64,000 nucleotides of DNA from SAR86 cluster bacterium SAR86B (GCA_905182235.1 CAJJAM010000016.1:1-64000); one strand, 5' to 3'; positions 53,527 through 63,506 are shown, counted from the first letter of the stretch. Translations and numbers: made by a program. Notes: generated from the letters alone by a model not told the origin.

Positions 53527-53979
53527 ATGGCGGAAATAACACTTCTACCGCTAATTCAAGAGGCTGTAAAATCAGCCATGAGAAATCGTGATAAAGAAAT
53601 TGTAACGACTCTTCGTATGGCTATTTCTGAATTAAAGAAAGAAGAAATAGATAATAAAGTAACCCTTGATGATCCTTTTGTAATTTCTATCCTCCAAAGG
53701 ATGATTAAGCAAAGAAAAGATGCTGCTTCTCAATTCCAAGATGCCAGCCGACCAGAATTGGCTGAAAAAGAGAGAAATGAAATTACCATGCTGTCTGAGT
53801 TTCTACCAGAACAACTGTCTGAAGATGATCTTTTACAAATTGTTAAAGAAGAAATTATTAGTTCTGAGGCAAGCTCTATGCAAGATATCGGAAAGGTTAT
53901 GGGCAGTTTAAAGCCTAAACTGCTAGGGCAAGCTGACATGTCAACGGTCAGTAAGCTCGTAAAAGATCAGCTTTCTTAA
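53527..53979 (+). CDS. yqeY: GatB/YqeY domain protein
   Basis: The 150-residue helical product has KSAMRNRDKEIVTTLRMAIS, RMIKQRKDAASQFQDA, EITMLSEFLPEQLSEDDL and IGKVMGSLKPKLLGQADMS. It is related to the tail domain of GatB and may bind tRNA; the function is not settled. Eighteen bases after rpsU, a common pairing. Convergent with the amidohydrolase (six-base gap). Confidence 0.93.
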   Translation: MAEITLLPLIQEAVKSAMRNRDKEIVTTLRMAISELKKEEIDNKVTLDDPFVISILQRMIKQRKDAASQFQDASRPELAEKERNEITMLSEFLPEQLSEDDLLQIVKEEIISSEASSMQDIGKVMGSLKPKLLGQADMSTVSKLVKDQLS

Positions 53980-53985
53980 TAATAA

Positions 53986-55200
53986 CTAGTCTAAATTCAG
54001 ATATCTGTCTCTTAAGCGAGTAGATCTCGACTCATTGGACATTAGCTTCCCAGAGATATAAATCTGCTCTGCAAAAGCAGAGATCTCAAGAGGATCTTTG
54101 CCCCAAATTATTAAATCAGCCTTGTATCCTATTTCGATCATGCCAATCTTTTTTAAACCAAAAACCTCAGCAACGTTGCTTGTTAAAGATTTAAGGGCTA
54201 CATCCCAAGGCAACCCATATGAAACAGCTATTCCAGCAGCCTGTCGACTCAGGTAACTGTTATGGGTTTCATGAGAAGCTATTAGAATCTTCACTCCTGC
54301 TTTTTCAAGCAAGGACGCATTGTCTAATCTGGCACCCAATTGGTTAAAAGAGCTAGGGAGATTGTTAATTGGCTCAAGAATAACCGGTGTCTTTGTATTG
54401 GCTAATTGTTTTGCCACCATCCAAGCTTCCGAACCTCCCCTTATTATTAATCTAATATTTTTTTCTACAGAAAAATTAATTAAAAACAGGATATCAGATG
54501 CTCTGTCAGCCCTTACTATGAGAGGTATTTCTCTAGTAAGAACTCTTTTCAAAGCGGCAATATCTCTGCTGGAATAACTTGAAGAAGATGGCAGGCCTTT
54601 TTCATTACTCCAACTATCTGTTTCTATGACTCTAGAGGCTACGTCCAGACTGTCTTCAAGTAAAAGGATTTTAGCTGCCCTTGAATCTTCTCCGGAACTT
54701 ATGCTGCTGAATAAAGCGATGTCCTGACTGATTAAACTTCCCTCTAAACTACTTGATAAAGAAAAAGCAGAAGCCAGTCCGGCATACAACCCTGAGCTGC
54801 TAGGTACAGAAAGGGCAGTTGTTATGCCTCCTCTGAGATTATAGGGAATTAAAGTTGAGTGAGGATTAAAAGCTGAAACAATACTCAGACCTGAGGAATA
54901 TATTTTTGAGCTGTCATCTCTAGTCTCGGCTATAGCTCCAATCTCCACTATGCCAAGCTGAGAATAAGGAGCTATAAAACCAGGGGTAACAATTTTTCCA
55001 TTTAAATCTTTTATGCGAGAAGCGCTGATGTTTAAATTCTTCCCTATTTTACTTATTTTTCCATCTTCTATATAAATATCAGTATTTTCTAGCACCCCTC
55101 CAGGGCCAGCCGTATAAACATTACCTCCTTTTAAGAGCAAATCTTCACCATTAACAGTAAAAGAAAAAATCATAGATAAAAGAAGAATTAATTTTTTCAT
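53986..55200 (-). CDS. exported amidohydrolase-family protein lacking metal ligands (likely non-catalytic)
   Basis: The 404-residue product has a signal peptide (about 1-18), an amidohydrolase N-terminal beta part (LLKGGNVYTAGPGGVLENTD) and a C-terminal IGYKADLIIWGKDPLE. Where metal-dependent relatives have HxH after the first strand, this reads TPGFIAPYSQLG. Only three His occur in the whole protein (NPHS, SHETH), too few for the usual site. It is coupled by ATGA to an amidohydrolase that keeps HxH, so it may be a structural or regulatory partner. Confidence 0.8.
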   Translation of the reverse strand: MKKLILLLSMIFSFTVNGEDLLLKGGNVYTAGPGGVLENTDIYIEDGKISKIGKNLNISASRIKDLNGKIVTPGFIAPYSQLGIVEIGAIAETRDDSSKIYSSGLSIVSAFNPHSTLIPYNLRGGITTALSVPSSSGLYAGLASAFSLSSSLEGSLISQDIALFSSISSGEDSRAAKILLLEDSLDVASRVIETDSWSNEKGLPSSSSYSSRDIAALKRVLTREIPLIVRADRASDILFLINFSVEKNIRLIIRGGSEAWMVAKQLANTKTPVILEPINNLPSSFNQLGARLDNASLLEKAGVKILIASHETHNSYLSRQAAGIAVSYGLPWDVALKSLTSNVAEVFGLKKIGMIEIGYKADLIIWGKDPLEISAFAEQIYISGKLMSNESRSTRLRDRYLNLD

Positions 55201-56546
55201 AATCTATTTTCTTCTGGTTTTATAAGCCCCAATTCAAAATCCGTTGGTTTTGGCGTTGAAGGGTCTTCGTGATCATAGTGGACCAGGCCATCAATAAAAA
55301 CTTTTTCTGTTTTTGCATAAACACTAAAAGGGTCTTGATCCCATATAACAATATCAGCCATTTTTCCAGGTTCCAAAGTTCCAACTTCTTCTAAAATTCC
55401 TAGAGCTTTTGCTGGGTTTTTTGTTATCCATTGAATAGCCCTAGATCTTGGAATATCAAACCCCGCCCTAACTCCAGCCGATCTAGCTTTTTCAGCTTCT
55501 TGATTTAATCGTTGAATGCCAATTGGTGAATCTGAATGAACTATTGCACAGCCCGTTGCATTATTAGCTTGATCAACAATTGCTACGTTTTCCCAAACCA
55601 TATCGAAAGCTTCGTGTTTAAATCCCCACCAATCTGCCCACATAGCAGCACATACTCCATTTTTTGCCAATAGATCAGCAACTTTGTAAGCTTCTATAGC
55701 ATGATGAAAAGTGGTTACCTTGTAATTAAATTCATTAGCAATATCAAGCATAACGGCCATCTCTTCACCTCTATAACAGTGGTTCTGAATTAGAATCTCG
55801 CCATCTAATACTCCTGCGAGAGTTTCAAGTTTTAGGTCCCTAGTAGCTCCTCGTTGCTCTTTATATTTCTCTGCCTGTATCCAGGCTTTTCTATACCCTG
55901 CAACATTGCCCATTCTGGTGGAGGGCTCTCTGTTTTTATTTCCATAGACTCTTTTAGGATTCTCGCCACAAGCCATCTTGAGCGTATAAGGGGCATTAGG
56001 AAATTTCATTCCTTGCATAGTCCTTGACCAGACATTCTTAAGAGTTACCCCTCTTCCTCCAAAAAGATTGGCTGAACCAGGAAGAACATGAAAAGTTGTT
56101 ATTCCCCCTTTAAGAGCTAAAGGCATTTGAGTATCTTGAGTCCACACAGAATGCTCAGCCCAAACATGTGGTGTAACAGGATCTGTGGCTTCGTTACCGT
56201 CCGAACTTGACCTAAGACTTGGTGATGGGTAAACACCCATATGTGAATGGATGTCTATTATCCCAGGGGTCAACCATTTACCAGTTGCATCTATTAATCT
56301 CATGTCTTTTGGATAATTTAGATCAACTCCAACTAGTTTTATTTTATTATTGGATACCCAAATATCAGCTGAAGGGTAATCTTCTCCTGTTCCAGTTAAA
56401 ATTCTAGCCCCTATTATTACAAAGTCTCCGCTATTATCAGGACTGTAGGTAGATTCATAATTCTTTGCTGAATCCGAATTAAAAGGATCGTCCGAACCAC
56501 AAGAAATAAATAAAAAAGCAAGAACGATAACAAAATATTTCAACAT
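55197..56546 (-). CDS. amidohydrolase lipoprotein with intact metal site
   Basis: The 449-residue product has a lipoprotein signal (lipobox ISC, Cys near residue 16) and the amidohydrolase metal sites: GIIDIHSHMGV (HxH), TFHHAIEAYK and VHSDSPIG with the catalytic Asp. C-terminal LEPGKMADIVIWDQDP is typical of imidazolonepropionase-like enzymes (COG1228). It hydrolyses an amide or cyclic amide in the periplasm. Substrate unknown. Translationally coupled to the ligand-lacking partner downstream. Confidence 0.87.
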   Translation of the reverse strand: MLKYFVIVLAFLFISCGSDDPFNSDSAKNYESTYSPDNSGDFVIIGARILTGTGEDYPSADIWVSNNKIKLVGVDLNYPKDMRLIDATGKWLTPGIIDIHSHMGVYPSPSLRSSSDGNEATDPVTPHVWAEHSVWTQDTQMPLALKGGITTFHVLPGSANLFGGRGVTLKNVWSRTMQGMKFPNAPYTLKMACGENPKRVYGNKNREPSTRMGNVAGYRKAWIQAEKYKEQRGATRDLKLETLAGVLDGEILIQNHCYRGEEMAVMLDIANEFNYKVTTFHHAIEAYKVADLLAKNGVCAAMWADWWGFKHEAFDMVWENVAIVDQANNATGCAIVHSDSPIGIQRLNQEAEKARSAGVRAGFDIPRSRAIQWITKNPAKALGILEEVGTLEPGKMADIVIWDQDPFSVYAKTEKVFIDGLVHYDHEDPSTPKPTDFELGLIKPEENRL

Positions 56547-56571
56547 TCTATCTAGCTTACGGAGAATCTAA

Positions 56572-57171
56572 CTATCCATCAAGTCTTGTTTCTGCTGCCT
56601 TAAAAGCAGCTATTGTAGTTTGGTCTATCTCAATATTGACTAGACCATTTTTCTGAATAAGAGAAAGGTTAGTAGAAGAGAGAGTTTCCGGTATGAGAAA
56701 GACAGAAAAACCTTCTTGTGAAACTTTAGCCACAGTTAAGCTAGCACCGTTAACTGCTACGTAGCCTTTAAGAATAATGTATTTTCTCCACTCACTGGGG
56801 CAGATAATAATTAGCTCTGTTTCTCCTTCTTGATTTTCTAATATTGCTTCTCCAGTGCAAGAAACATGACCAGAAAGAATATGGCCGCCTACTTCATCAC
56901 CAAATTTTAATGATCTCTCCAGGTTGACTAGATCTCTTAATTCTAAGGAATCTAGGTTTGTAATTCTCATGGTCTCTTTTATTACATCAAAAGAAATGCA
57001 ATCCTCATCAAATTTAGTAACGGTCAAACAACATCCATTAACTGCAATGCTTGCTCCTCTTAACAGTCCAGAAGAGAATCCTTTCTGAACTTTAACCTCT
57101 AAAGAAAAACCTGATTCTGTTTCAAGAACAGAATTAACAATGCCTAATTCCTGAACAATTCCAGTAAACAT
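56572..57171 (-). CDS. ribE: riboflavin synthase, alpha chain
   Basis: The 199-residue product starts MFTGIVQELG and has two lumazine-binding repeats, each with a GCCLTV or GASLTV block and a G-x-V-x-G-H-type turn (GDEVGGHILSGHV). It makes riboflavin from two molecules of 6,7-dimethyl-8-ribityllumazine. The start overlaps the pyrE stop by one base, not a usual partner. E. coli calls this gene ribC. Confidence 0.95.
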   Translation of the reverse strand: MFTGIVQELGIVNSVLETESGFSLEVKVQKGFSSGLLRGASIAVNGCCLTVTKFDEDCISFDVIKETMRITNLDSLELRDLVNLERSLKFGDEVGGHILSGHVSCTGEAILENQEGETELIIICPSEWRKYIILKGYVAVNGASLTVAKVSQEGFSVFLIPETLSSTNLSLIQKNGLVNIEIDQTTIAAFKAAETRLDG

Positions 57172-57803
57172 TATTCAAAGTAATGTCGTTTAATTAAATC
57201 AGCTTGTTCTTGCAGATTTTCTTGTTCTAAAAAATTAGTCAGTCTTGAAATAGAAGCTATTGACCTGATTGGTATATTAAGTTCTCCCTCTAGGCTTTCT
57301 TTGACAGTTCCTGCATCTTTGTTTTTTTCTTCTCTATCTAAAGCCACCACAGCTGCTACAACTTTACCACCCGATTCATTAACCAGTTTTATTGCATTCC
57401 TCAAAGCGCTACCGGCAGTTAAAACGTCATCAACGACCAACACTCTCTTGTTTTCAACAGAGCCAATGAGAACTCCGCCTTCCCCGTGGTCCTTTTCTTC
57501 TTTTCTATCAAAACAAACTGGATAGGCTTTAGAGTTTTTTAAACCTAATTGAGTAGCAAGACTGGATGCTATAGGTATGCCTTTGTAAGCTGGTCCAAAA
57601 ATTACCTCATAAGGTTCTTCTAGTTGCTCCACAACGTCTAAGTACATCAAAGAAAGTTCATGTAAAAAGCCACCTTCTAGCAATGCGGCAATATTAAAAA
57701 AATATGGGCTTTTTTTTCCGGATTTCAATGTAAAGTCACCAAATAGAAGAGCCTGCTCTTTAATAGCTAAAGAAAAAAAATTATTTTGTGTCTTATTCAT
57801 CAA
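57171..57803 (-). CDS. pyrE: orotate phosphoribosyltransferase
   Basis: The 210-residue product has FGDFTLKSGKKSPYFFNIA, FGPAYKGIPIASSLA, DRKEEKDHGEGG and the PRPP motif VLVVDDVLTAGSALR. It makes orotidine monophosphate in pyrimidine synthesis. Divergent from gmk across a 74-base gap. Confidence 0.97.
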   Translation of the reverse strand: MMNKTQNNFFSLAIKEQALLFGDFTLKSGKKSPYFFNIAALLEGGFLHELSLMYLDVVEQLEEPYEVIFGPAYKGIPIASSLATQLGLKNSKAYPVCFDRKEEKDHGEGGVLIGSVENKRVLVVDDVLTAGSALRNAIKLVNESGGKVVAAVVALDREEKNKDAGTVKESLEGELNIPIRSIASISRLTNFLEQENLQEQADLIKRHYFE

Positions 57804-57877
57804 CTTGATTGTAAAAAGATCTATTTGATAATCTATTTTAATTGTATTTAACCTACAATAAACTCCTTTTATTTAAT

Positions 57878-58492
57878 ATGAGCAAACTATTTGTAATTTC
57901 AGCACCTTCCGGAGCAGGAAAAACCACCTTAATTAAATCCTTACTTGAGAATTCATCAAGGAATCTTAGGCTTGGTATTTCATGCACGACGAGGTCAAAA
58001 AGGAAAAATGAAATAAACGGTGAATCCTATTTTTTCAAAACGAAAACAGAATTTGCTGAAATGGTTAAAAATGGAGACCTCTTAGAATCTGCAGAAGTTT
58101 TCGGTAATCTTTATGGAACACCAAAAAAATGGGTACAAGAACAACTCAGCCAAGATGTAGATATTATCCTAGAGTTGGATTGGCAGGGTGCAAAACAGAT
58201 GAAAGAGAATTATCCAGATGCTGTTTTAATATTTATTTTACCTCCTTCTCTTAAAGCCCTACAAGAAAGGCTAAATAAAAGAAATCAAGATTCAGAAGGT
58301 GATATAGAAAAGAGGCTTGCTCAAGCTAAGATAGAAATAACAAATGGCAGCTCCTTTGACCAGGTCATCATTAATGACAATTTTGAATTAGCCATAAATG
58401 ATTTAAACTTAATTATTCACCTTAATAAGAAAATTCCTCAAGAAAGACAAGATCTGGTTAAAAACTCTTTAAGCCAATTGCTGGATCAATAG
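57878..58492 (+). CDS. gmk: guanylate kinase
   Basis: I start at the ATG at 57878 (204 residues, [18 protein letters not shown]), which places the P loop at 8-16 as in other Gmk; an upstream ATG at 57842 would add twelve residues without family support. [10 protein letters not shown] and [12 protein letters not shown] support the call. It phosphorylates GMP and dGMP. First of gmk-rpoZ-spoT-ridA-recG. Confidence 0.96.
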   Translation: MSKLFVISAPSGAGKTTLIKSLLENSSRNLRLGISCTTRSKRKNEINGESYFFKTKTEFAEMVKNGDLLESAEVFGNLYGTPKKWVQEQLSQDVDIILELDWQGAKQMKENYPDAVLIFILPPSLKALQERLNKRNQDSEGDIEKRLAQAKIEITNGSSFDQVIINDNFELAINDLNLIIHLNKKIPQERQDLVKNSLSQLLDQ

Positions 58493-58504
58493 AGTGCTAT
58501 CGAG

Positions 58505-58519
58505 TAGAATGCGCAACCC
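58505..58519 (+). promoter_or_regulatory. probable -10 plus GCGCAACCC element before rpoZ
   Basis: TAGAAT (58505-58510) followed directly by GCGCAACCC (58511-58519), 20 bases before the rpoZ ATG and just after the gmk stop. No clear -35 is seen at the right distance. The rpsU promoter has the same core with one more T. Confidence 0.5.
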
Positions 58520-58539
58520 TTAATCAACGATATAGAGAT

Positions 58540-58812
58540 ATGGCAAGAATTACAGTAGAGGATGCTTTAGAAAAAGTATCTACTAGATACGAACTAATTA
58601 TTCTAGCTTCCAAAAGAGCTAGGCAGCTCGCAACTGGTGGCAGAAGAGCCACTCTGGAGTGGGATGATGACAAACCTACTGTTATGGCTTTAAGAGAAAT
58701 AGAAGCCGGTACTGTCACTGTAGAAAACATCAATGACCTTAAAGTTGATATTGCTGACCTAGAACAAGAATTTTCTGAAGAATTATCAGCTGAAGATTTC
58801 CCTAAAAGATAA
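58540..58812 (+). CDS. rpoZ: RNA polymerase omega subunit
   Basis: The 90-residue product has [26 protein letters not shown] and a conserved [10 protein letters not shown] segment. Omega supports assembly of beta' and forms part of a ppGpp site together with beta', which fits its place between gmk and spoT. Length matches the family. Confidence 0.97.
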   Translation: MARITVEDALEKVSTRYELIILASKRARQLATGGRRATLEWDDDKPTVMALREIEAGTVTVENINDLKVDIADLEQEFSEELSAEDFPKR

Positions 58813-58879
58813 TTTCCTTCCCTTTTATTAGCCAATAGGCTCAAAAATAGAGATACTCTATTTATATTTTTGAATAACT

Positions 58880-61024
58880 ATGGACTCAATAAGCGCATTA
58901 TCAAAAAAACTTTCCGATTACTTGGAACCGAAACAGGTTGAACAAGTGCAGAGGGCTTATAAATTAGCTTGTGAAGCCCACTCGGGTCAGTTCCGATCAA
59001 GCGGAGATCCCTACGTTAGTCACCCAATTGCTGTAGCTAGTATTTTAGGTTCATTTAGAATGGATGAAGATAGCCTTTCAGCTGCGATGTTACATGATGT
59101 AATAGAAGACTCAGGTATTCCAAAAAGTCTTATTGAAAAAAAATTCAATAAGGACGTTGCTAATCTGGTCGATGGAGTAAGCAAACTTGATCAACTAAAA
59201 ATTTCTACTCAAACTGAAGCTCAAGCTGAGAATTTCCAAAAAATGGTACTTGCTATGGCTAAAGACATTAGAGTTATTGTCGTTAAGCTTGCAGACAGAC
59301 TGCACAATATGCGTACCTTGTTTTATTTAGACAGAGAAAAACAATTAAGAATAGCTAAGGAAACGTTGGAAATTTATTCTCCTATAGCACATCGAATAGG
59401 AATGAATAGTGTATATAGAGAGCTTGAAGATTTAGCTTTTCAAACAATTTACCCTACTAGACATGAGCGACTTACCTCTGCAATAAAAAAGAACAGGGGT
59501 AGCCAAAATAAAGTTATTAAAAAGATGCAAAAAGACCTCGAAAAAAGACTCCATCAGGGTGGCTTGCCTGCTTTGATTGAAGGACGAGAAAAACACGTTT
59601 ACAGCATTTATCGAAAAATGAAGGAAAGAAAAAGATCTTTTGATGAAATCATGGATGTTTTTGCTCTAAAAATTATCGTAGATACACCAGCAAATTGTTA
59701 TAAAGCACTTGGTCTAGTTCATGGCATTTACAAACCTGTGGATGGCAGGTTTAAAGACTACATTGCCCTGCCTAAATCTAATGGTTATCAATCTATCCAC
59801 ACTGGAGTCGTAGGAATTGAAGGGCTTTCAGTAGAAATCCAATTAAAAACTCAAGAAATGGATGATATGGCAGAAAATGGCATTGCGTCTCACTGGCTCT
59901 ATAAATCAGGCAATAAATCCGATACTAGCCCTCAAGTAAAAGCAAGAAGATGGGTTGCAAACCTATTAGAGATGAGCGAAAGTTATGATTCATCTAAAGA
60001 ATTCATAGAATCGGTAAAAACCGATATATTTCCTGACGAGATCTATGTTTTTACCCCTCAAGGAAAGATCATGGAAATGTCTGCAGGCTCAACAGCTATA
60101 GATTTTGCCTACGCCGTGCATACAGATATAGGTCATCATTGCAGAGCTTGCAGAATTAATAGAAAACTTGCTCCTTTAAGTGTCCCCTTAGAAAGCGGCC
60201 AGACTATAGAAATACTCCGAGACCCTCTACCTCAAACTTCACCTGCTTGGCTAAATTTTGCTGTTACCCCTAGAGCAAGAAACAGCATTAGACATTATCT
60301 GAGTAATTTAAAAACTTCAGAAGCAAAGAAATTTGGAAAAAAACTATTAGATCAATCTCTTCAATCAATGAGTATAAGGTTAAGGGATTTAGATAAAGAT
60401 GATCTAAGAAGTGCCCTGGATAGTCTTGGAGTAAGAAGTTTAAATAAACTTCTAGAAGAAATCGGATTAGGAAAAAGAGTAGGCAATATCGTAGCCATGC
60501 AAATATCCAACTCTTTAAACCAGACAGGAAATAAGAAGTCAAAAGATGTCGTTCCTCTTGAAATTACTGGCTCAGAAGGACTGATAGTTAACTTTGCGAT
60601 TTGTTGTAAGCCCATACCTGGCGACTCAGTTATAGGTCATTTTACAGCTGAAAGAGGCCTAGTTGTTCACCAAGAACGATGCAAAAATATTTTAGCAGTG
60701 AGAGAAGATCCAACGCAGTGCTTCCCTCTCAATTGGCATCAAGAATTAAGTAGAACTTTCTCAGTTGAGATAAAGATAATCGCTAATGACGAACCGGGAC
60801 TTCTGGCTAATATAGCATCATCTATTGCCCAAGCAGGTACTGATATCTCTTCTATAAAGACTCATGAACCAGAATCAGGAATCTATGAATTTAATCTTGA
60901 CCTGCAAGTCTCTGACAGACTGCACTTATCGAAAGTAATTAGAAGACTGAAGACTCTTAAGGCAATAATATCGGTAAATCGAATACATGATCAAGAAATG
61001 CGAAAAATAAAAACCCTTCATTAG
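58880..61024 (+). CDS. spoT: bifunctional (p)ppGpp synthetase/hydrolase SpoT
   Basis: The 714-residue product has the HD hydrolase domain (H48, and H72-D73 in LHDVIEDSG), the synthetase domain (GRFKDYIALPKSNGYQSIHT and VEIQLKT), a TGS domain (DEIYVFTPQGKIMEM) and a C-terminal ACT domain. Both catalytic halves look intact. It sets alarmone levels. E. coli SpoT is 702 residues. Confidence 0.97.
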   Translation: MDSISALSKKLSDYLEPKQVEQVQRAYKLACEAHSGQFRSSGDPYVSHPIAVASILGSFRMDEDSLSAAMLHDVIEDSGIPKSLIEKKFNKDVANLVDGVSKLDQLKISTQTEAQAENFQKMVLAMAKDIRVIVVKLADRLHNMRTLFYLDREKQLRIAKETLEIYSPIAHRIGMNSVYRELEDLAFQTIYPTRHERLTSAIKKNRGSQNKVIKKMQKDLEKRLHQGGLPALIEGREKHVYSIYRKMKERKRSFDEIMDVFALKIIVDTPANCYKALGLVHGIYKPVDGRFKDYIALPKSNGYQSIHTGVVGIEGLSVEIQLKTQEMDDMAENGIASHWLYKSGNKSDTSPQVKARRWVANLLEMSESYDSSKEFIESVKTDIFPDEIYVFTPQGKIMEMSAGSTAIDFAYAVHTDIGHHCRACRINRKLAPLSVPLESGQTIEILRDPLPQTSPAWLNFAVTPRARNSIRHYLSNLKTSEAKKFGKKLLDQSLQSMSIRLRDLDKDDLRSALDSLGVRSLNKLLEEIGLGKRVGNIVAMQISNSLNQTGNKKSKDVVPLEITGSEGLIVNFAICCKPIPGDSVIGHFTAERGLVVHQERCKNILAVREDPTQCFPLNWHQELSRTFSVEIKIIANDEPGLLANIASSIAQAGTDISSIKTHEPESGIYEFNLDLQVSDRLHLSKVIRRLKTLKAIISVNRIHDQEMRKIKTLH

Positions 61025-61028
61025 AATT

Positions 61029-61412
61029 ATGAAACAAAAAATTGAAACTCCAGAAGCTCCGAGCGCTATAGGACCGTACTCTCAAGCAATTAAAGTGGGT
61101 GATAGTATTTTTCTTTCGGGACAAATACCTCTAGACCCAGCAACAATGAAGCTGGTTGAAGGTGAAGAGAATCAAATAAGAAGGGTATTTGATAATATTC
61201 AAGCCGTTTGTAAGGCAGCTGATTGCAGTCTTAACGATATTGTAAAACTAAATGTTTCTCTAAAAGATTTGTCGATATTCGGCAAAGTAAATGAAATCAT
61301 GCTGGATTACTTTGAAGAACCCTACCCAGCACGCGCTGCTCTTCAAGTCGCTAGATTGCCTCTAGACTCATTGATAGAAGTGGAAGCAATTATTATCAAG
61401 GAAAAAGACTAG
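61029..61412 (+). CDS. ridA: RidA family enamine/imine deaminase
   Basis: The 127-residue product has APSAIGPYSQAIKVGDSIFL, SGQIPLDPATMKLV and the late YPARAALQVARLPLDSLIEV with the conserved Arg. It removes reactive 2-aminoacrylate-type intermediates. Position between spoT and recG is known in Pseudomonas-like lineages, where enterobacteria have trmH. Confidence 0.95.
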   Translation: MKQKIETPEAPSAIGPYSQAIKVGDSIFLSGQIPLDPATMKLVEGEENQIRRVFDNIQAVCKAADCSLNDIVKLNVSLKDLSIFGKVNEIMLDYFEEPYPARAALQVARLPLDSLIEVEAIIIKEKD

Positions 61413-61421
61413 TACTGATCC

Positions 61422-63506
61422 ATGCCTGAAGGCAACACCACCGCACATCACGTTAAGGAACTTAAAGGAGTAGGGCCAAAAGTATCTGAATCTCTTTCTT
61501 TATTGGGCATTAAAACCGTACAAGATGCTGTTTTTCATCTTCCTTATCGTTATGAAGACAGGACCAAGCTTACTGCTCTAGGAGAAGCGCCGTATGAAAT
61601 TCCTCTTCTCATAGAAGGAGAGATAATAAAATCAACGGTTGTTTTCAGAGGGAGACGAATGTTATTCACTGAGATTTATGACGGAACTGGTCGACTAACA
61701 ATGAGAATGTTCAATTTTGCCTTTGCGCAGCATAAAGCCCTTAAAAAGGGATCTAGAATACGATGCTACGGAACCATAAGGCACGGACCTTCTGGAAAAG
61801 AAATGATTCATCCTCAATACCAAGTATTTGAAAGAACGGATTCCGTAGAAGTGGATAAAAGTCTTACGCCTGTTTACGCATCTACTTCAAAGCTTCAACA
61901 AGGAAGGTTGAGAAAAATTATTTCTGGAGCCATTAGCTATTGTGAGGCGAATAACTTATTTAAAGAAGAAAGGACAAAAGAATCTGATGATGAATTTTCA
62001 GACATATTTCAAGCACTGAAGTTTATACACAATCCACCAGCAGATATAGATCTTAATGTCCTGTTAAGTGGGAATCATCCTGCTCAAAAGAAACTTATCA
62101 AAGAAGAACTTATTGCACACATGCTCTGTGCAGGAATACTTAAAAATGAGCTGGAAGGCAGAGAAGGTCCAATAATGCGAACCAAATCTTCTAAAGAAGG
62201 TCTATTTCTTAAATCCTTAGATTTCCAACTAACCAACGCACAAAATAGATGTTGGGACGAAATTTGTAATGATTTAACTGCTCAGTCTCCTATGCGCAGA
62301 CTGCTTCAAGGGGATGTTGGTTCTGGTAAAACTCTAGTGGGTGCTTTAGCAGCACTTCATACCGCTGATAATGATTGGCAAACAGCTTTTATGTGCCCCA
62401 CAGAGATACTAGCTGAACAACATCACCAGACTTTATCTGAGTGGTTTAGCCCTCTTGATCTAAAAGTTGCAATTCTCACTGGCTCTACCACAGCTTCTAA
62501 AAGAAAAAAGATAGTTTCAGAATTAGAAGAAGGTGTAATAGATATTCTTGTCGGCACTCATGCTCTTTTTCAAAAAGATGTAATCTTTAATAGGTTGGGC
62601 TTAACTATAATAGATGAACAGCACAGATTTGGAGTGCATCAAAGATTTTCTATGTTAGAAAAAGGAGGTTCAAAAAAACGCAGCCCTCACCAATTGATAA
62701 TGACAGCCACTCCAATACCTAGAACTCTAGCAATGACTGTGTATGGCTCTCTGGAGACCTCCATTATTGATGAATTACCACCAGGCAGAAAACCGGTTAC
62801 AACCTCTTCAAGGCCAAGCTCTATGAGAGACAAAGTAATGAAAAGAATTGAAGAAGTGTGTCTTGAAGGCCAAAGGGTCTATTGGGTATGTACCTTAATT
62901 GAAGAATCAGAAGAATTAGAAGCTCAGTCTGCAGAAGAACTGTTTTTAGATATCAAGAAGTCTGTCCCAAACATAAAAACTGGGCTAGTGCATGGCCGTC
63001 TTAAAAAGAAAGAAAAAGATAAAGTTATCAATGAATTCCGTGAGGGCGAGATACAGCTCTTAGTCTGTACTACGGTTATAGAGGTAGGTGTTGATGTACC
63101 GGAAGCAACATTAATGATTATTGAGAATCCTGAAAGATTAGGTCTATCACAGCTTCATCAACTAAGAGGCAGAGTGGGCAGAAAAGCAGACTCAGATTCA
63201 CATTGCCTTTTGCTTTATAAAGATCCTCTAACTGCAATTGCGCAAGAGAGAATCAAAACCATGGAAGAAACTAATGATGGTTTTGTTATAGCAGAAAAGG
63301 ACCTAGAGCTCAGAGGGTCAGGTGACATTTACGGAGTAAGACAATCTGGGCTTATGGACTTAAAAATAGCCGATCCTATACGAGACTCTGACTTATTAGA
63401 ATTCGCCCAAGAAGAAGCTATAAGAATTGCCAAAACAGATGAACCATTTGCTAAAATTTTAGTGGACAGATGGGTAGGGACTAAAGTTGATTACTCTGAA
63501 TCGTAA
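61422..63506 (+). CDS. recG: ATP-dependent DNA helicase RecG
   Basis: The 694-residue product has the N-terminal wedge/OB domain (LKGVGPKVSESL, TGRLTMRMFNFAF), Walker A GDVGSGKT, box DEQH in IIDEQHRFGVHQRF, MTATPIPRTLAMT, and the C-terminal GRVGRKADS and LRGSGDIYG motifs. It remodels stalled forks and Holliday junctions. The 3' end overlaps the convergent cmoB by 26 bases. Confidence 0.97.
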   Translation: MPEGNTTAHHVKELKGVGPKVSESLSLLGIKTVQDAVFHLPYRYEDRTKLTALGEAPYEIPLLIEGEIIKSTVVFRGRRMLFTEIYDGTGRLTMRMFNFAFAQHKALKKGSRIRCYGTIRHGPSGKEMIHPQYQVFERTDSVEVDKSLTPVYASTSKLQQGRLRKIISGAISYCEANNLFKEERTKESDDEFSDIFQALKFIHNPPADIDLNVLLSGNHPAQKKLIKEELIAHMLCAGILKNELEGREGPIMRTKSSKEGLFLKSLDFQLTNAQNRCWDEICNDLTAQSPMRRLLQGDVGSGKTLVGALAALHTADNDWQTAFMCPTEILAEQHHQTLSEWFSPLDLKVAILTGSTTASKRKKIVSELEEGVIDILVGTHALFQKDVIFNRLGLTIIDEQHRFGVHQRFSMLEKGGSKKRSPHQLIMTATPIPRTLAMTVYGSLETSIIDELPPGRKPVTTSSRPSSMRDKVMKRIEEVCLEGQRVYWVCTLIEESEELEAQSAEELFLDIKKSVPNIKTGLVHGRLKKKEKDKVINEFREGEIQLLVCTTVIEVGVDVPEATLMIIENPERLGLSQLHQLRGRVGRKADSDSHCLLLYKDPLTAIAQERIKTMEETNDGFVIAEKDLELRGSGDIYGVRQSGLMDLKIADPIRDSDLLEFAQEEAIRIAKTDEPFAKILVDRWVGTKVDYSES

